Shown here: in pieces, positions 15,712-23,739 of the stretch | Layout: each line of letters begins with the position of its first letter | Position numbering within the stretch: position 1 is the stretch's first letter | From: Candidatus Ideonella esbjergensis | GTDB lineage: Bacteria; Pseudomonadota; Gammaproteobacteria; Burkholderiales; Burkholderiaceae_C | NCBI GenBank assembly: GCA_016710065.1 | Contig: JADJLP010000006.1 | Coordinates: forward strand, 1-34,690 | Direction: 5' to 3' | DNA length: 34,690 bases | The notes under the pieces: model-generated | The model's database searches: none | The model's input: only the letters and a program-made list of their open reading frames with translations | What the model was told of the DNA's origin: nothing | Translations under genes and position numbers: made by a program

Positions 15712-16481
15712 GTGGCTCTCTGGCAGGCAAGCATGCGCTGGTGACGGGCGCCGCGCGCGGCATCGGCGCGGCCATCGCGCTGCGGCTGGCGGCCGAGGGC
15801 GCCACGCTCACGCTGCTGGGCCGAGACGCGCTGCGCCTGCAGACCTTGCTGGCCACGCTTCCGGGCAAGCGCCATGGCATCGCGGTGGCCGACGTGGCCG
15901 ATGAAGCCCAGGTGGCGGCTGCATTTGCCGAGACGCAACTGGCGCGCGGCCCGGTGCTGGTGCTGGTGAACAACGCCGGCCAGGCCGAGAGCGCGCCGCT
16001 GCACAAAACCTCCACCGAGCTGTGGCAACGCATGCTGGCGGTGAACCTCACCGGCACGTTCCTGTGCAGCCGCGCGGCGCTGCCAGGCATGCTGCAGGCG
16101 GGCTGGGGTCGCGTCATCAACATCGCCAGCACGGCGGGCCAGCGCGGCTACGCCTATGTGGCGGCGTACTCGGCGGCCAAGCACGGCGTGCTGGGCCTTA
16201 CCCGCTCGATGGCGCTGGAGGTGGCCAAGAAGGGCATCACCGTGAACGCCGTGTGCCCCGGTTACACCGAGACCGACATCCTGACGGAAAGCATTGCCAA
16301 CGTCATGGCCAAGACCGGTCGCAGCGAAGCCGAGGCGCGCGCAGAATTTGCCGCCAGCAACCCCCAGGGCCGCATCGTGCAGCCGCAGCAGGTGGCCGAC
16401 GCCGTGGCCTGGCTGTGTGCCGACGCGGCGTCTGCCATGACCGGCCAGGCCCTCTCGGTCTCGGGCGGCGAAGTGATGTGA
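15708..16481 (+). CDS. Short-chain dehydrogenase/reductase of the anthraniloyl-CoA operon
   Basis: A classical SDR of 257 residues. The cofactor motif is TGAARGIG (residues 13-20), followed by NNAG at 88-91. The catalytic residues are S141 in INIAS and Y154-x3-K158 in YSAAK. NAVCPGYTETDI near residues 180-191 and the ending ALSVSGGEVM are typical of the FabG/3-hydroxyacyl-CoA dehydrogenase type. The ATG overlaps the preceding stop by four bases, so translation is probably coupled to the monooxygenase/reductase. In this context it most likely oxidises or reduces a ring or chain hydroxyl group on a CoA-bound intermediate after de-aromatisation. Whether it prefers NAD or NADP, and which step it takes, cannot be told from the sequence. 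Confidence 0.92.
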   Translation: MSGSLAGKHALVTGAARGIGAAIALRLAAEGATLTLLGRDALRLQTLLATLPGKRHGIAVADVADEAQVAAAFAETQLARGPVLVLVNNAGQAESAPLHKTSTELWQRMLAVNLTGTFLCSRAALPGMLQAGWGRVINIASTAGQRGYAYVAAYSAAKHGVLGLTRSMALEVAKKGITVNAVCPGYTETDILTESIANVMAKTGRSEAEARAEFAASNPQGRIVQPQQVADAVAWLCADAASAMTGQALSVSGGEVM

Positions 16482-16492
16482 AGGAAGAGACC

Positions 16493-17350
16493 ATGACCTC
16501 ATCAAGCAACATTGATCCCTCGCTGCTCGCCGGCAACCGCAAGCAGTTGGCAGGCTATGCCGCCAAGCATTTCCTGTGGGAAGTGAAAGGCGCCGTGGCC
16601 ACCATCACGCTGAACCGGCCCGAGCGCAAGAACCCGCTGAGCTTTGATTCGTACGCCGAGCTGCGCGACCTGTTCAGCGAGTTGCGCTACGCCAGCGACA
16701 TCCACGCCGTGGTCATCACCGGCGCGGGCGACAACTTCTGCTCGGGTGGCGACGTGCACGAGATCATCGGCCCGCTGGTGCAGCTGGATGCGCCCGAGCT
16801 GCTGATGTTCACCCGCATGACCGGCGATCTGGTGAAGACCATGCGCGCCTGCCCGCAGCCCATCGTGGCGGCGGTGGACGGCGTGTGCGCCGGGGCCGGT
16901 GCCATCGTGGCCATGGCGTCTGACATGCGGCTGGGCACGGCGCGCAGCAAGACGGCCTTCTTGTTCAACCGTGTGGGCCTGGCCGGCTGCGACATGGGCG
17001 CCTGCGCCATCCTGCCGCGCCTCATTGGCCAGGGCCGGGCCAGCGAGCTGCTGTACACCGGCCGTGCGCTGGGCGGCGAGGAGGGCGAGCGCTGGGGCTT
17101 CTACAACCGCGTGGTGGAGCCGGCCGAGCTGCTGGGCGCCGCGCAGGCGCTGGCACAAAGCCTGTGCGAAGGCCCCACCTTTGCCAACGGCATCACCAAG
17201 ACCATGCTGCAGCAGGAATGGGCCATGACCATCGAGCAGGCCATCGAGGCCGAGGCCCAGGCCCAGGCGCTGTGCATGCTCACGCAAGACTTCCGCCGCG
17301 CCTACGAGGCCTTTGTGGCCAAGCAGCGGCCGGTGTTTCAGGGCAACTGA
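16493..17350 (+). CDS. Enoyl-CoA hydratase/isomerase family protein
   Basis: A crotonase-fold protein of 285 residues, 11 bases after the SDR gene; the aaggaagaga sequence supplies the ribosome site before the ATG at 16493. It begins MTSSSNIDPSLLAGNRKQLA; the fold starts near residue 30 with VKGAVATITLNRPERKNPLS. The oxyanion-hole regions are GAGDNFCSGGDVHEI and GVCAGAGAIVAMASDMRLG. The position usually holding the second catalytic glutamate reads GLAGCDMGACAILPRLIG, so an aspartate is present where hydratases have a glutamate. This suggests an isomerase, dienoyl-CoA or ring-modifying variant instead of a plain hydratase. In the cluster it should act on an alicyclic CoA intermediate from anthraniloyl-CoA, possibly at ring opening. 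A repeat pair separates it from the next gene. Confidence 0.9.
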   Translation: MTSSSNIDPSLLAGNRKQLAGYAAKHFLWEVKGAVATITLNRPERKNPLSFDSYAELRDLFSELRYASDIHAVVITGAGDNFCSGGDVHEIIGPLVQLDAPELLMFTRMTGDLVKTMRACPQPIVAAVDGVCAGAGAIVAMASDMRLGTARSKTAFLFNRVGLAGCDMGACAILPRLIGQGRASELLYTGRALGGEEGERWGFYNRVVEPAELLGAAQALAQSLCEGPTFANGITKTMLQQEWAMTIEQAIEAEAQAQALCMLTQDFRRAYEAFVAKQRPVFQGN

Positions 17351-17387
17351 GATGACCAACGACGACACCCCCAGTCTCGCCCCGGGC

Positions 17388-17454
17388 GTCATTCCCGCGA
17401 AGGCGGGAATCCATGGGTGGCACCGGGTGGAGTCCCGCCTACGGGGGAATGACG
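17388..17454. repeat. Palindromic repeat pair inside the anthraniloyl-CoA operon, locus 4
   Basis: Copies at 17388-17413 (arms ATTCCCGC and GCGGGAAT) and about 17429-17454 (a degenerate copy with AGTCCCGCC and GGGGGAAT) face each other with GACG flanks outward. They fill most of the 131 bases between the crotonase stop and the acyl-CoA dehydrogenase start. The second copy has lost exact pairing. The repeat supplies an in-frame upstream ATG at 17413 that could be mistaken for the start of the dehydrogenase. Confidence 0.87.
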
Positions 17455-17481
17455 ATACCCCTGCTGTTGGAGCAACCCACC

Positions 17482-18675
17482 ATGGCTGACACCCGCTACC
17501 TAGCCTGGCCCTTCTTCGACGCCAAACACAGTGAGCTTGCCCGCGCGCTTGACGCCTGGGCCGGCGCGAATGTGGTCGGCCACCATGGGCACGATGTGGA
17601 CGCCGAGTGCCAGGCCCTGGTGCGCGCACTGGGCAGCGCCGGCTGGCTCAGGCACGCCGTGGGTGGGCGTGCCTACGGCGGCACGGCCGACGCCATCGAC
17701 ACCCGCGCCATCTGCCTGATCCGCGAAACCCTGGCCCGCCACAGCGGCCTGGCCGATTTCGCGTTCGCGATGCAGGGCCTGGGTTCGGGGGCCATCAGCC
17801 TGGCCGGCACGCCGGAGCAGAAAGCCGCCTATCTACCGCGCGTGGCGGCCGGCGAAGCGATTGCCGCGTTCGCGCTCTCCGAGCCCGACGCCGGCTCCGA
17901 CGTGGCCGCGATGGCTTGCGCCGCGAAATTGGAAAGCGCGGCCGACGGCAACCACTATGTGCTGGACGGCGAGAAGACCTGGATCTCGAACGGCGGCATC
18001 GCCGATTTCTACGTGGTGTTCGCCCGCACCGGCGAGGCACCGGGGGCGCGCGGCATCAGTGCCTTCATCGTCGATGCGGGTACGCCCGGCTTAGCGATCG
18101 CCGAGCGCATCGAGGTGATCGCACCGCACCCGCTGGCGCGCTTGAAGTTCACCGGCTGCCGCATCCCCGCCAGCCAGCGCGTGGGGGCGGCGGGCGAGGG
18201 CTTCAAGGTGGCCATGCGCACGCTCGATGTGTTCCGCACCTCGGTGGCTGCGGCCTCGCTGGGCTTTGCACGCCGCGCGATGGACGAAGGCATCACCCGC
18301 TCCACCACGCGCAAGATGTTTGGCGGCGTGCTCGGAGACCATCAGCTCACCCAGGCCAAGCTGGCACAGATGGCCACCACCATCGACTCGGCCGCCTTGC
18401 TCACCTACCGCGCCGCGTGGATGCGCGACCAGGGCCTTAACGTGACACGCGAGGCCGCGATGGCCAAGATGGTGGCCACCGAGGGCGCACAGCAGGTGAT
18501 CGACGCGGCGGTGCAGCTGTGGGGCGGCCTGGGCGTGGTGAGCGGCCAGGCTGTGGAGACGCTGTACCGCGAGATCCGCGCGCTGCGCATCTACGAAGGC
18601 GCCACCGAGGTGCAGCAACTGATCATCGGGCGCGATCTGCTGCGCGAAGCGGCGTCCGCCACATCCTCCGCCTGA
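17482..18675 (+). CDS. Acyl-CoA dehydrogenase
   Basis: This FAD enzyme introduces a double bond next to a CoA thioester. The ATG at 17482 gives 397 residues starting MADTRYLAWPFFDAKHSELA; a ttggag ribosome site precedes it. Family motifs are AFALSEPDAGSDVAAMA, GEKTWISNGGIADFYVVFAR, FKVAMRTLDVFRTSVAAASL, and the C-terminal ALRIYEGATEVQQLIIGRDL, in which E372 is in the usual catalytic-base position of this dehydrogenase group. The length is close to the standard 380-400 residues. In the operon it probably dehydrogenates an alicyclic or ring-opened CoA intermediate of anthranilate breakdown. The palindromic repeat upstream makes it the only gene of the operon without close spacing to its predecessor. 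Confidence 0.93.
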   Translation: MADTRYLAWPFFDAKHSELARALDAWAGANVVGHHGHDVDAECQALVRALGSAGWLRHAVGGRAYGGTADAIDTRAICLIRETLARHSGLADFAFAMQGLGSGAISLAGTPEQKAAYLPRVAAGEAIAAFALSEPDAGSDVAAMACAAKLESAADGNHYVLDGEKTWISNGGIADFYVVFARTGEAPGARGISAFIVDAGTPGLAIAERIEVIAPHPLARLKFTGCRIPASQRVGAAGEGFKVAMRTLDVFRTSVAAASLGFARRAMDEGITRSTTRKMFGGVLGDHQLTQAKLAQMATTIDSAALLTYRAAWMRDQGLNVTREAAMAKMVATEGAQQVIDAAVQLWGGLGVVSGQAVETLYREIRALRIYEGATEVQQLIIGRDLLREAASATSSA

Positions 18676-18691
18676 CACGAGGAGACCGCCC

Positions 18692-20305
18692 ATGGCCTCT
18701 GCCCACATCGACACCTTTGCCCGCGACCGCTTGCCGCCGCCCGAGCAGCAGCCGGCCTTCATCTTCACGCTGCCCGGCTTGCAGTTCCCGCCCCAACTGA
18801 ACTGCGCCACCGAACTGCTGGACCGGCGCATCGCCGAAGGCCAGGGCGACCGGCTGTGCATCCAGGCCCCCGGTGGTCTGCGCTGGACCTATGCCGATCT
18901 GCAGGAGAAGGCCAACCGCATCGCCAACGTGCTGGTGCAGGACATGGGCTTGGTGCCCGGCAACCGCGTGCTGCTGCGCGCCCCCAACAACCCCATGCTG
19001 GCGGCCTGCTGGTTTGCGGTGATGAAGGCGGGCGGCATCGCAGTGGCCACCATGCCGCTGCTGCGCGCCAAGGAGCTGAAGGGCATCGTCGCCAAGGGCG
19101 AGGTGACGCACGCGCTGTGTGACGCGGCCTTGGCCGATGAACTCCAGGCCACGCTGGCCGAGTGCCCGCAGCTCACTCAGGTGCGCTACTTCAACGACGC
19201 CGGACCCGGTGGCTTGGAAGCGGCCATGGCGCTGAAGAGCCCGCAGTTCACGAACGTGGACACCGCTGCCGACGACACCTGTCTGCTGGCCTTCACCTCG
19301 GGCACCACCGGCATCCCCAAGGCCACCATGCACTTCCACCGCGACGTGATGGCGGCCTGCGTGTGCTGGCCGCCGCATGTGCTGCGGCCCACGGAAAGCG
19401 ACATCTTCATCGGCAGCCCGCCGCTGGCCTTCACTTTCGGGCTGGGTGGCCTGCTGCTGTTCCCCATGAGCGTGGGCGCATCCACCGTGCTGCTGGAAAA
19501 GGCCGGCCCGCCGCAGCTGCTGGACGGCATCAAGGACTTCGGCGCCACGGTTCTGTTCACCGCGCCCACCTCGTACCGCACGCTGGCGGCGCGCGGCATC
19601 GATTTGCGCCGCACACCGCTGCGCAAGTGCGTGTCGGCGGGTGAGGCGCTGCCGGCCTCCACTCGCACGCTGTGGCGCGAGGCCACCGGCATCGAGCTGA
19701 TCGACGGCATAGGCGCCACCGAGCTGCTGCACATCTTCATCTCGGCTGACGAGGTCCATGCCCGTCCCGGCGCCACCGGCACCGTGGTGCCCGGCTACCG
19801 CGCCAAGGTCGTCGATGACGACATGAACGAGGTGCCCGTGGGCACCGTGGGCAAGCTGGCGGTGCAAGGCCCCACCGGCTGCCGCTACCTGGCCGACGAG
19901 CGCCAGAAGGGCTATGTGCGTGACGGCTGGAACCTCACCGGCGACGCCTACCTGATGGACGCCGACGGCTACTTCCACTACCAGGCCCGCACCGACGACA
20001 TGATCATCTCGGCCGGCTACAACATCGCCGCGCCCGAGGTGGAAGACGCGCTGATGGGCCACCCGGCCGTGGCCGAGGTGGGCGTGACGGGCGTGCCCGA
20101 TGACGAGCGCGGCCAGATCGTCAAGGCCTTCGTGGTGTTGCGGCCAGGCCAGGTGGCGAATGACGCGATGGTGCGGACGCTGCAGGACTTCGTGAAGCAG
20201 ACCGTGGCGCCCTACAAGTACCCGCGGGCGGTGGAGTTTGTGGAGAAGCTGCCACGCACCCAGACCGGCAAGCTGCAGCGCTTCAAGCTGCGTGAACCCT
20301 TTTGA
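18692..20305 (+). CDS. 2-Aminobenzoate (anthranilate)-CoA ligase
   Basis: This 537-residue ANL-family ligase uses ATP to activate an aromatic acid and join it to CoA; here the substrate should be anthranilate from KynU. A gaggag ribosome site precedes ATG 18692. Motifs are FTSGTTGIPKATMHFHRD (nucleotide loop from residue 201), IDGIGATELLHIFIS (second adenylate motif), GWNLTGDAYLMDADGYFHYQ with the TGD element, and DDMIISAGYNIAAPEVE at the domain hinge. The C-terminal catalytic lysine is K527 in TQTGKLQRFKL. The length and the absence of a signal fit benzoate/2-aminobenzoate-CoA ligases. Specificity for anthranilate rests on the neighbouring monooxygenase/reductase and kyn genes; benzoate or a hydroxybenzoate cannot be excluded by sequence alone. 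Confidence 0.92.
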   Translation: MASAHIDTFARDRLPPPEQQPAFIFTLPGLQFPPQLNCATELLDRRIAEGQGDRLCIQAPGGLRWTYADLQEKANRIANVLVQDMGLVPGNRVLLRAPNNPMLAACWFAVMKAGGIAVATMPLLRAKELKGIVAKGEVTHALCDAALADELQATLAECPQLTQVRYFNDAGPGGLEAAMALKSPQFTNVDTAADDTCLLAFTSGTTGIPKATMHFHRDVMAACVCWPPHVLRPTESDIFIGSPPLAFTFGLGGLLLFPMSVGASTVLLEKAGPPQLLDGIKDFGATVLFTAPTSYRTLAARGIDLRRTPLRKCVSAGEALPASTRTLWREATGIELIDGIGATELLHIFISADEVHARPGATGTVVPGYRAKVVDDDMNEVPVGTVGKLAVQGPTGCRYLADERQKGYVRDGWNLTGDAYLMDADGYFHYQARTDDMIISAGYNIAAPEVEDALMGHPAVAEVGVTGVPDDERGQIVKAFVVLRPGQVANDAMVRTLQDFVKQTVAPYKYPRAVEFVEKLPRTQTGKLQRFKLREPF

Positions 20306-20319
20306 ACCCAGGAGACCCC

Positions 20320-20721
20320 ATGACCAAAACCGTGCTGCAGCCCACCGCCTGGGCTGCCCCCAAGGGCTATGCCAATGGCGTGGCTGCCAGCGGCCGCATG
20401 GTGTTCGTGGCCGGGCAGATCGGCTGGAACGCGCAATGCCAGTTCGAGAGCGACGACTTGGTGGCCCAGGTGCACCAGACCCTGCAGAACATCAAGGCTG
20501 TGTTGGCCGAGGCCGGCGCCGAGCCCAGCCATATCTGCCGCATGACCTGGTACTTGACGGACCGGCGCGAGTACATCGCCCGCGGCCGCGAAATCGGCCA
20601 GGCCTACCGCGAGGTGCTGGGTCGTGAGTTCGGCATCGCGATGACGGCGGTGCAGGTGGCCGGCCTGGTGGAAGAGCGGGCGAAGGTGGAGATCGAGGTC
20701 ACGGCGGTGCTCCCGGCCTGA
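20320..20721 (+). CDS. RidA family protein ending the anthraniloyl-CoA operon
   Basis: A RidA-fold protein of 133 residues, starting at ATG 20320 nine bases after an aggag site and 14 bases after the ligase stop. Family elements are MVFVAGQIGWNAQCQF, QVHQTLQNIKAVLAEAG, SHICRMTWYLTDRREY and AKVEIEVTAVL. The arginine that canonical RidA uses for imine/enamine hydrolysis is replaced: GIAMTAVQV aligns with PARSCVEV of E. coli RidA, so M108 stands for the arginine. The glutamate of VEIE is kept. It therefore belongs with the arginine-less Rid groups, whose chemistry is less certain. The pathway intermediate made by the monooxygenase/reductase is itself a cyclic enamine, so a role in releasing its amino group as ammonia is attractive but unproven. 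Confidence 0.9.
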   Translation: MTKTVLQPTAWAAPKGYANGVAASGRMVFVAGQIGWNAQCQFESDDLVAQVHQTLQNIKAVLAEAGAEPSHICRMTWYLTDRREYIARGREIGQAYREVLGREFGIAMTAVQVAGLVEERAKVEIEVTAVLPA

Positions 20722-20875
20722 CCGAGGGCGCGTGATCGCAGGTTGCTGACAGCGCTTGGCCAGCCGCTGATCCCGAACGCTGCCCGCGAAGGGCGAGGCA
20801 GCAGGGAACTTGCCCAGCTATGCTCGCTCTGTTGCAAACCCCTTGCTTGCCAGCTTGCCCGCTGGTTTTGTCACC

Positions 20876-23626
20876 ATGCGCCCACTCCCTCGCGTTGCCG
20901 CCCTGTTCATCGTTGGCAGCCTGTCGCTCGCCGCCTTGGCCGCGCCCTTGGCCTTGCCGCAACCGGTGCGCCAGGTGGAGGGCATCAGCGAGTACCGCCT
21001 GGCCAATGGGCTGCAGGTGCTGCTGATACCCGATGCGTCCAAGCCCACGGTCACGGTCAACGTCACCTACCACGTGGGCAGCCGCATGGAGGGCTATGGT
21101 GAAACCGGCATGGCGCACTTGCTTGAGCATCTGATGTTCAAGACCACCAAGCTGCATGCCAACGTGGGGGCCGAACTCTCCAAGCGCGGCATGCAGTTCA
21201 ACGGCAGCACCAATTCGGACCGCACCAACTACTACGAGACCTTTCCGGCCGACCCGGCCCAGCTCTCTTGGGCGCTGAAGACCGAGGCCGACCGCATGAC
21301 CGGCGCCAAGGTGCTGCGCAAGGATTTGGACACCGAGATGACCGTGGTGCGCAACGAGATGGAGGCCGGTGAGAACGACCCAGTCAACATCCTGATCGAG
21401 CGCACCCAGGCGGCGGCCTACCAATGGCACAGCTACGGCCGCAGCACCATCGGCGCGCGCGCCGACGTGGAGAACGTGGACATCCCCAGCCTGCAGGCCT
21501 TTTATCGCAAGTACTACCAGCCCGACAACGCCACGCTGCTGGTGGCCGGCGCCTTCGACCCAGTCAGGGTTCTGAAGGAAATCAGCACCGAGTTCGGCCG
21601 CCTCGCCAAGCCCACGCGCAAGCTGCCACCCACCTACACGCTGGAGCCGGTGCAAGAGGGCGAGCGCGAGGTCACGTTGCGCCGCATCGGCGGCCAGCAG
21701 GCCGTGTTTGCCAGCTACCACATCCCGGCGCTGGCCCACCGCGATTACGCCGCTTTCGAGATAGTGGCCACGGCCCTGGCCGACACGCCGAGCGGTCGCT
21801 TGCACAAGCGACTGGTGGAAGCCGGCAAGGCCACCCAGGTGTTTGGCTGGGCCTCGCGCAACGCCGAACCCGGCCTGCTGAGCATGGCGGCGGTGATGAA
21901 GAAGGAGGATTCGGTGGACGATGCCCAGCGCATCTTCATCAGCACCATCGAGGGCTTGATCCAGGAGCCAGTGACGGCCGAGGAGCTCAAGCGCGCGCAG
22001 CTGCAATGGGCCCGTGACCTGGACAAAATCATGTCCGACCCGCAGACCCTGTGCGTCACCTTGTCTGAAGCCATCGCGGCAGGCGATTGGCGTTTGCTGT
22101 TCAGCCTGCGTGACCGGGTGCAGAGCATCACGCTCGACGAAGTGAACGCTGCTGTGAGCGGCTGGATGCTGCCCACCAACCGCAACCTGGGCCGCTTCTA
22201 TGCCACCGAGGCGCCGCAGCGCACGCCGCTGGCCCAGCGCGTGGATGCCGAGAAGGCGCTGGCCGACTTCAAGCCCCAGGCGGCCGTGGCAGCTGGCGAG
22301 GTGTTTGACACCAGCACCGCCAACATCGACAAGCGCACCGAGCGCTACACCTTGCCCTCGGGCCTGAAGGTGGCGCTGCTGGCCAAGAAGTCGCGTGGCG
22401 AAACCGTGGAACTGGCGCTGAGACTGCATTTCGGTACTGTGCAGAGCCTCAAGGGCCAGCGCTCTGTGGCCAGTGCCGTGGGTTCGATGCTGCCCATGGG
22501 CACCAAGACCAAGACCCGGGCCCAGATCAGCGACGCCTTTGATGCCCTCAAGACCGAATGGCATGTGGGCAGCAATGCGCTGGCAGGCGCCGAGGCCGGC
22601 CTGAGCACCAAGCGCGCTCAGCTGGTGCCGGCGCTCACCCTGCTCAGCGAGGTGTTGCGCGAGCCCAGCTTTCCAGCCAGCGAGTTTGAGCAACTGATGC
22701 GGCAGAACATCAGCAACCTGGAGCGCTCGGCCGAAGAGCCGGACGCGGTGGCCGGCCGGGCGCTGGAGCATGCGCTGAGCGCGGTCTACCCGGTGGGTGA
22801 CCCGCGCCGGGTGCCCACAGTGGATGAAGGGCTCAAGACCTTGCGCGCACTCACGCTGGAGCAGGTGGCGGCCTTCCATGCCTCGCATTGGGGAGCCGGG
22901 CACGCCGAGCTGGCCATCGTGGGCGATTTCGATCCGGCTCAGATCAAGCCCGTGATTGCCCGACTGCTGGGCGACTGGACATCGCCCCAGGCCTATGCCC
23001 GCGTGCCCCAACCTGCGCCGGCACTGAACGGCCAGCGCATGGTGGCAACGCTCAAGGACAAGCCCAACGCCACGGCCATCGGTGTGTTGCCGCTCCAACT
23101 CAGCGACAACGACCCCGACTACGCCTCCCTGCAGGTGGGCGTGCACGTGCTGGGCGCCGGTGGCTTTGATTCGCGGCTGCTCACCCGGCTGCGCCAGAAG
23201 GATGGGCTCTCGTATGGCGCCGGTGCCAACCTGGGGGCCTCCAGCTTCGAGCCCTCCGCCAAGCTGAGCTTCTACGCCATCTTTGCCCCCGGGAACCGGG
23301 CCAAGGTGGAGCAGGGTTTCGCCGAAGAGATCCAACGCCTGGTCAGGGACGGCGTCACTGCCAGTGAGCTGGCCTCCGCCAAGAAGGCCATGCTGGCTGA
23401 GAGCGACACCTGGCGCGCCAACGATTCCGCCGTGGCTTCGGGCTGGCTGGGTCACCTGGCGCGCGACCGCAGCTTCCGCTGGAACGGTGATTTCGACACC
23501 CGCGTGCAGATGCTGACGCTGGAGCAGGTGAACGCGGCGATCCGCAAGTGGATAGCGCCGGCCAGCGTGAACTGGTCGCTGGCGGGAGAGTTCGACAAGC
23601 CGACCAAGGCTGACAAGCCGAACTGA
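20876..23626 (+). CDS. M16-family zinc metallopeptidase, periplasmic, two-domain
   Basis: A 916-residue peptidase with two M16 halves, related to pitrilysin. The ATG at 20876 is chosen because it places a signal peptide at the N-terminus: MRPLPRVAALFIVGSLSLAA followed by an ALA-AP cleavage site near residue 23. The inverted zinc motif is HLLEH at residues 81-85 (ligands H81 and H85, catalytic E84), and the distal ligand E161 lies in TEMTVVRNEME at the family spacing. The second half, from about residue 485, lacks the zinc motif and keeps GGFDSRLLTRLRQKDGLSYG, the substrate-handling element of M16 C-terminal domains. Extracytoplasmic degradation of small proteins or peptides is the likely role. 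It follows the catabolic operon after 154 bases and is probably independent of it. Confidence 0.92.
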   Translation: MRPLPRVAALFIVGSLSLAALAAPLALPQPVRQVEGISEYRLANGLQVLLIPDASKPTVTVNVTYHVGSRMEGYGETGMAHLLEHLMFKTTKLHANVGAELSKRGMQFNGSTNSDRTNYYETFPADPAQLSWALKTEADRMTGAKVLRKDLDTEMTVVRNEMEAGENDPVNILIERTQAAAYQWHSYGRSTIGARADVENVDIPSLQAFYRKYYQPDNATLLVAGAFDPVRVLKEISTEFGRLAKPTRKLPPTYTLEPVQEGEREVTLRRIGGQQAVFASYHIPALAHRDYAAFEIVATALADTPSGRLHKRLVEAGKATQVFGWASRNAEPGLLSMAAVMKKEDSVDDAQRIFISTIEGLIQEPVTAEELKRAQLQWARDLDKIMSDPQTLCVTLSEAIAAGDWRLLFSLRDRVQSITLDEVNAAVSGWMLPTNRNLGRFYATEAPQRTPLAQRVDAEKALADFKPQAAVAAGEVFDTSTANIDKRTERYTLPSGLKVALLAKKSRGETVELALRLHFGTVQSLKGQRSVASAVGSMLPMGTKTKTRAQISDAFDALKTEWHVGSNALAGAEAGLSTKRAQLVPALTLLSEVLREPSFPASEFEQLMRQNISNLERSAEEPDAVAGRALEHALSAVYPVGDPRRVPTVDEGLKTLRALTLEQVAAFHASHWGAGHAELAIVGDFDPAQIKPVIARLLGDWTSPQAYARVPQPAPALNGQRMVATLKDKPNATAIGVLPLQLSDNDPDYASLQVGVHVLGAGGFDSRLLTRLRQKDGLSYGAGANLGASSFEPSAKLSFYAIFAPGNRAKVEQGFAEEIQRLVRDGVTASELASAKKAMLAESDTWRANDSAVASGWLGHLARDRSFRWNGDFDTRVQMLTLEQVNAAIRKWIAPASVNWSLAGEFDKPTKADKPN

Positions 23627-23629
23627 GCC

Positions 23630-23695
23630 TCCCCCGCCTTCGCGGGGATGACGGAAGGGGCGCGGGATGACGGAATGGCGAGGGAATGACGGGTG
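23630..23695. repeat. Palindromic repeat, locus 5, possible bidirectional terminator
   Basis: One good copy at about 23630-23653 has CCCCGC-CTTC-GCGGGG as a compact stem-loop with the usual GATGACGG flank. Two degenerate flank-like fragments ending in GATGACGGAA and GAATGACGGG follow to about 23690. It sits between the convergent ends of the M16 gene and the YkgJ-like gene, so it could end transcripts from both sides. No T run follows the stem, so intrinsic termination is uncertain. Confidence 0.75.
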
Positions 23696-23739
23696 GGGTG
23701 CGCGCACATGACGGCAATCTTGCCCGGGGTGCTTGCTCG

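Noticed and set aside
20779..20802. GCTGCC...GGCAGC inverted repeat after the anthraniloyl-CoA operon as an intrinsic terminator
   Set aside because: The stem is short with a large loop and there is no T run. Termination here may be Rho-dependent, but the sequence does not show it.
20699..23707. About 1000-codon open frame on the minus strand opposite the M16 peptidase gene
   Set aside because: The plus strand has the HLLEH zinc motif, a signal peptide and family length. The minus frame is antisense composition only.
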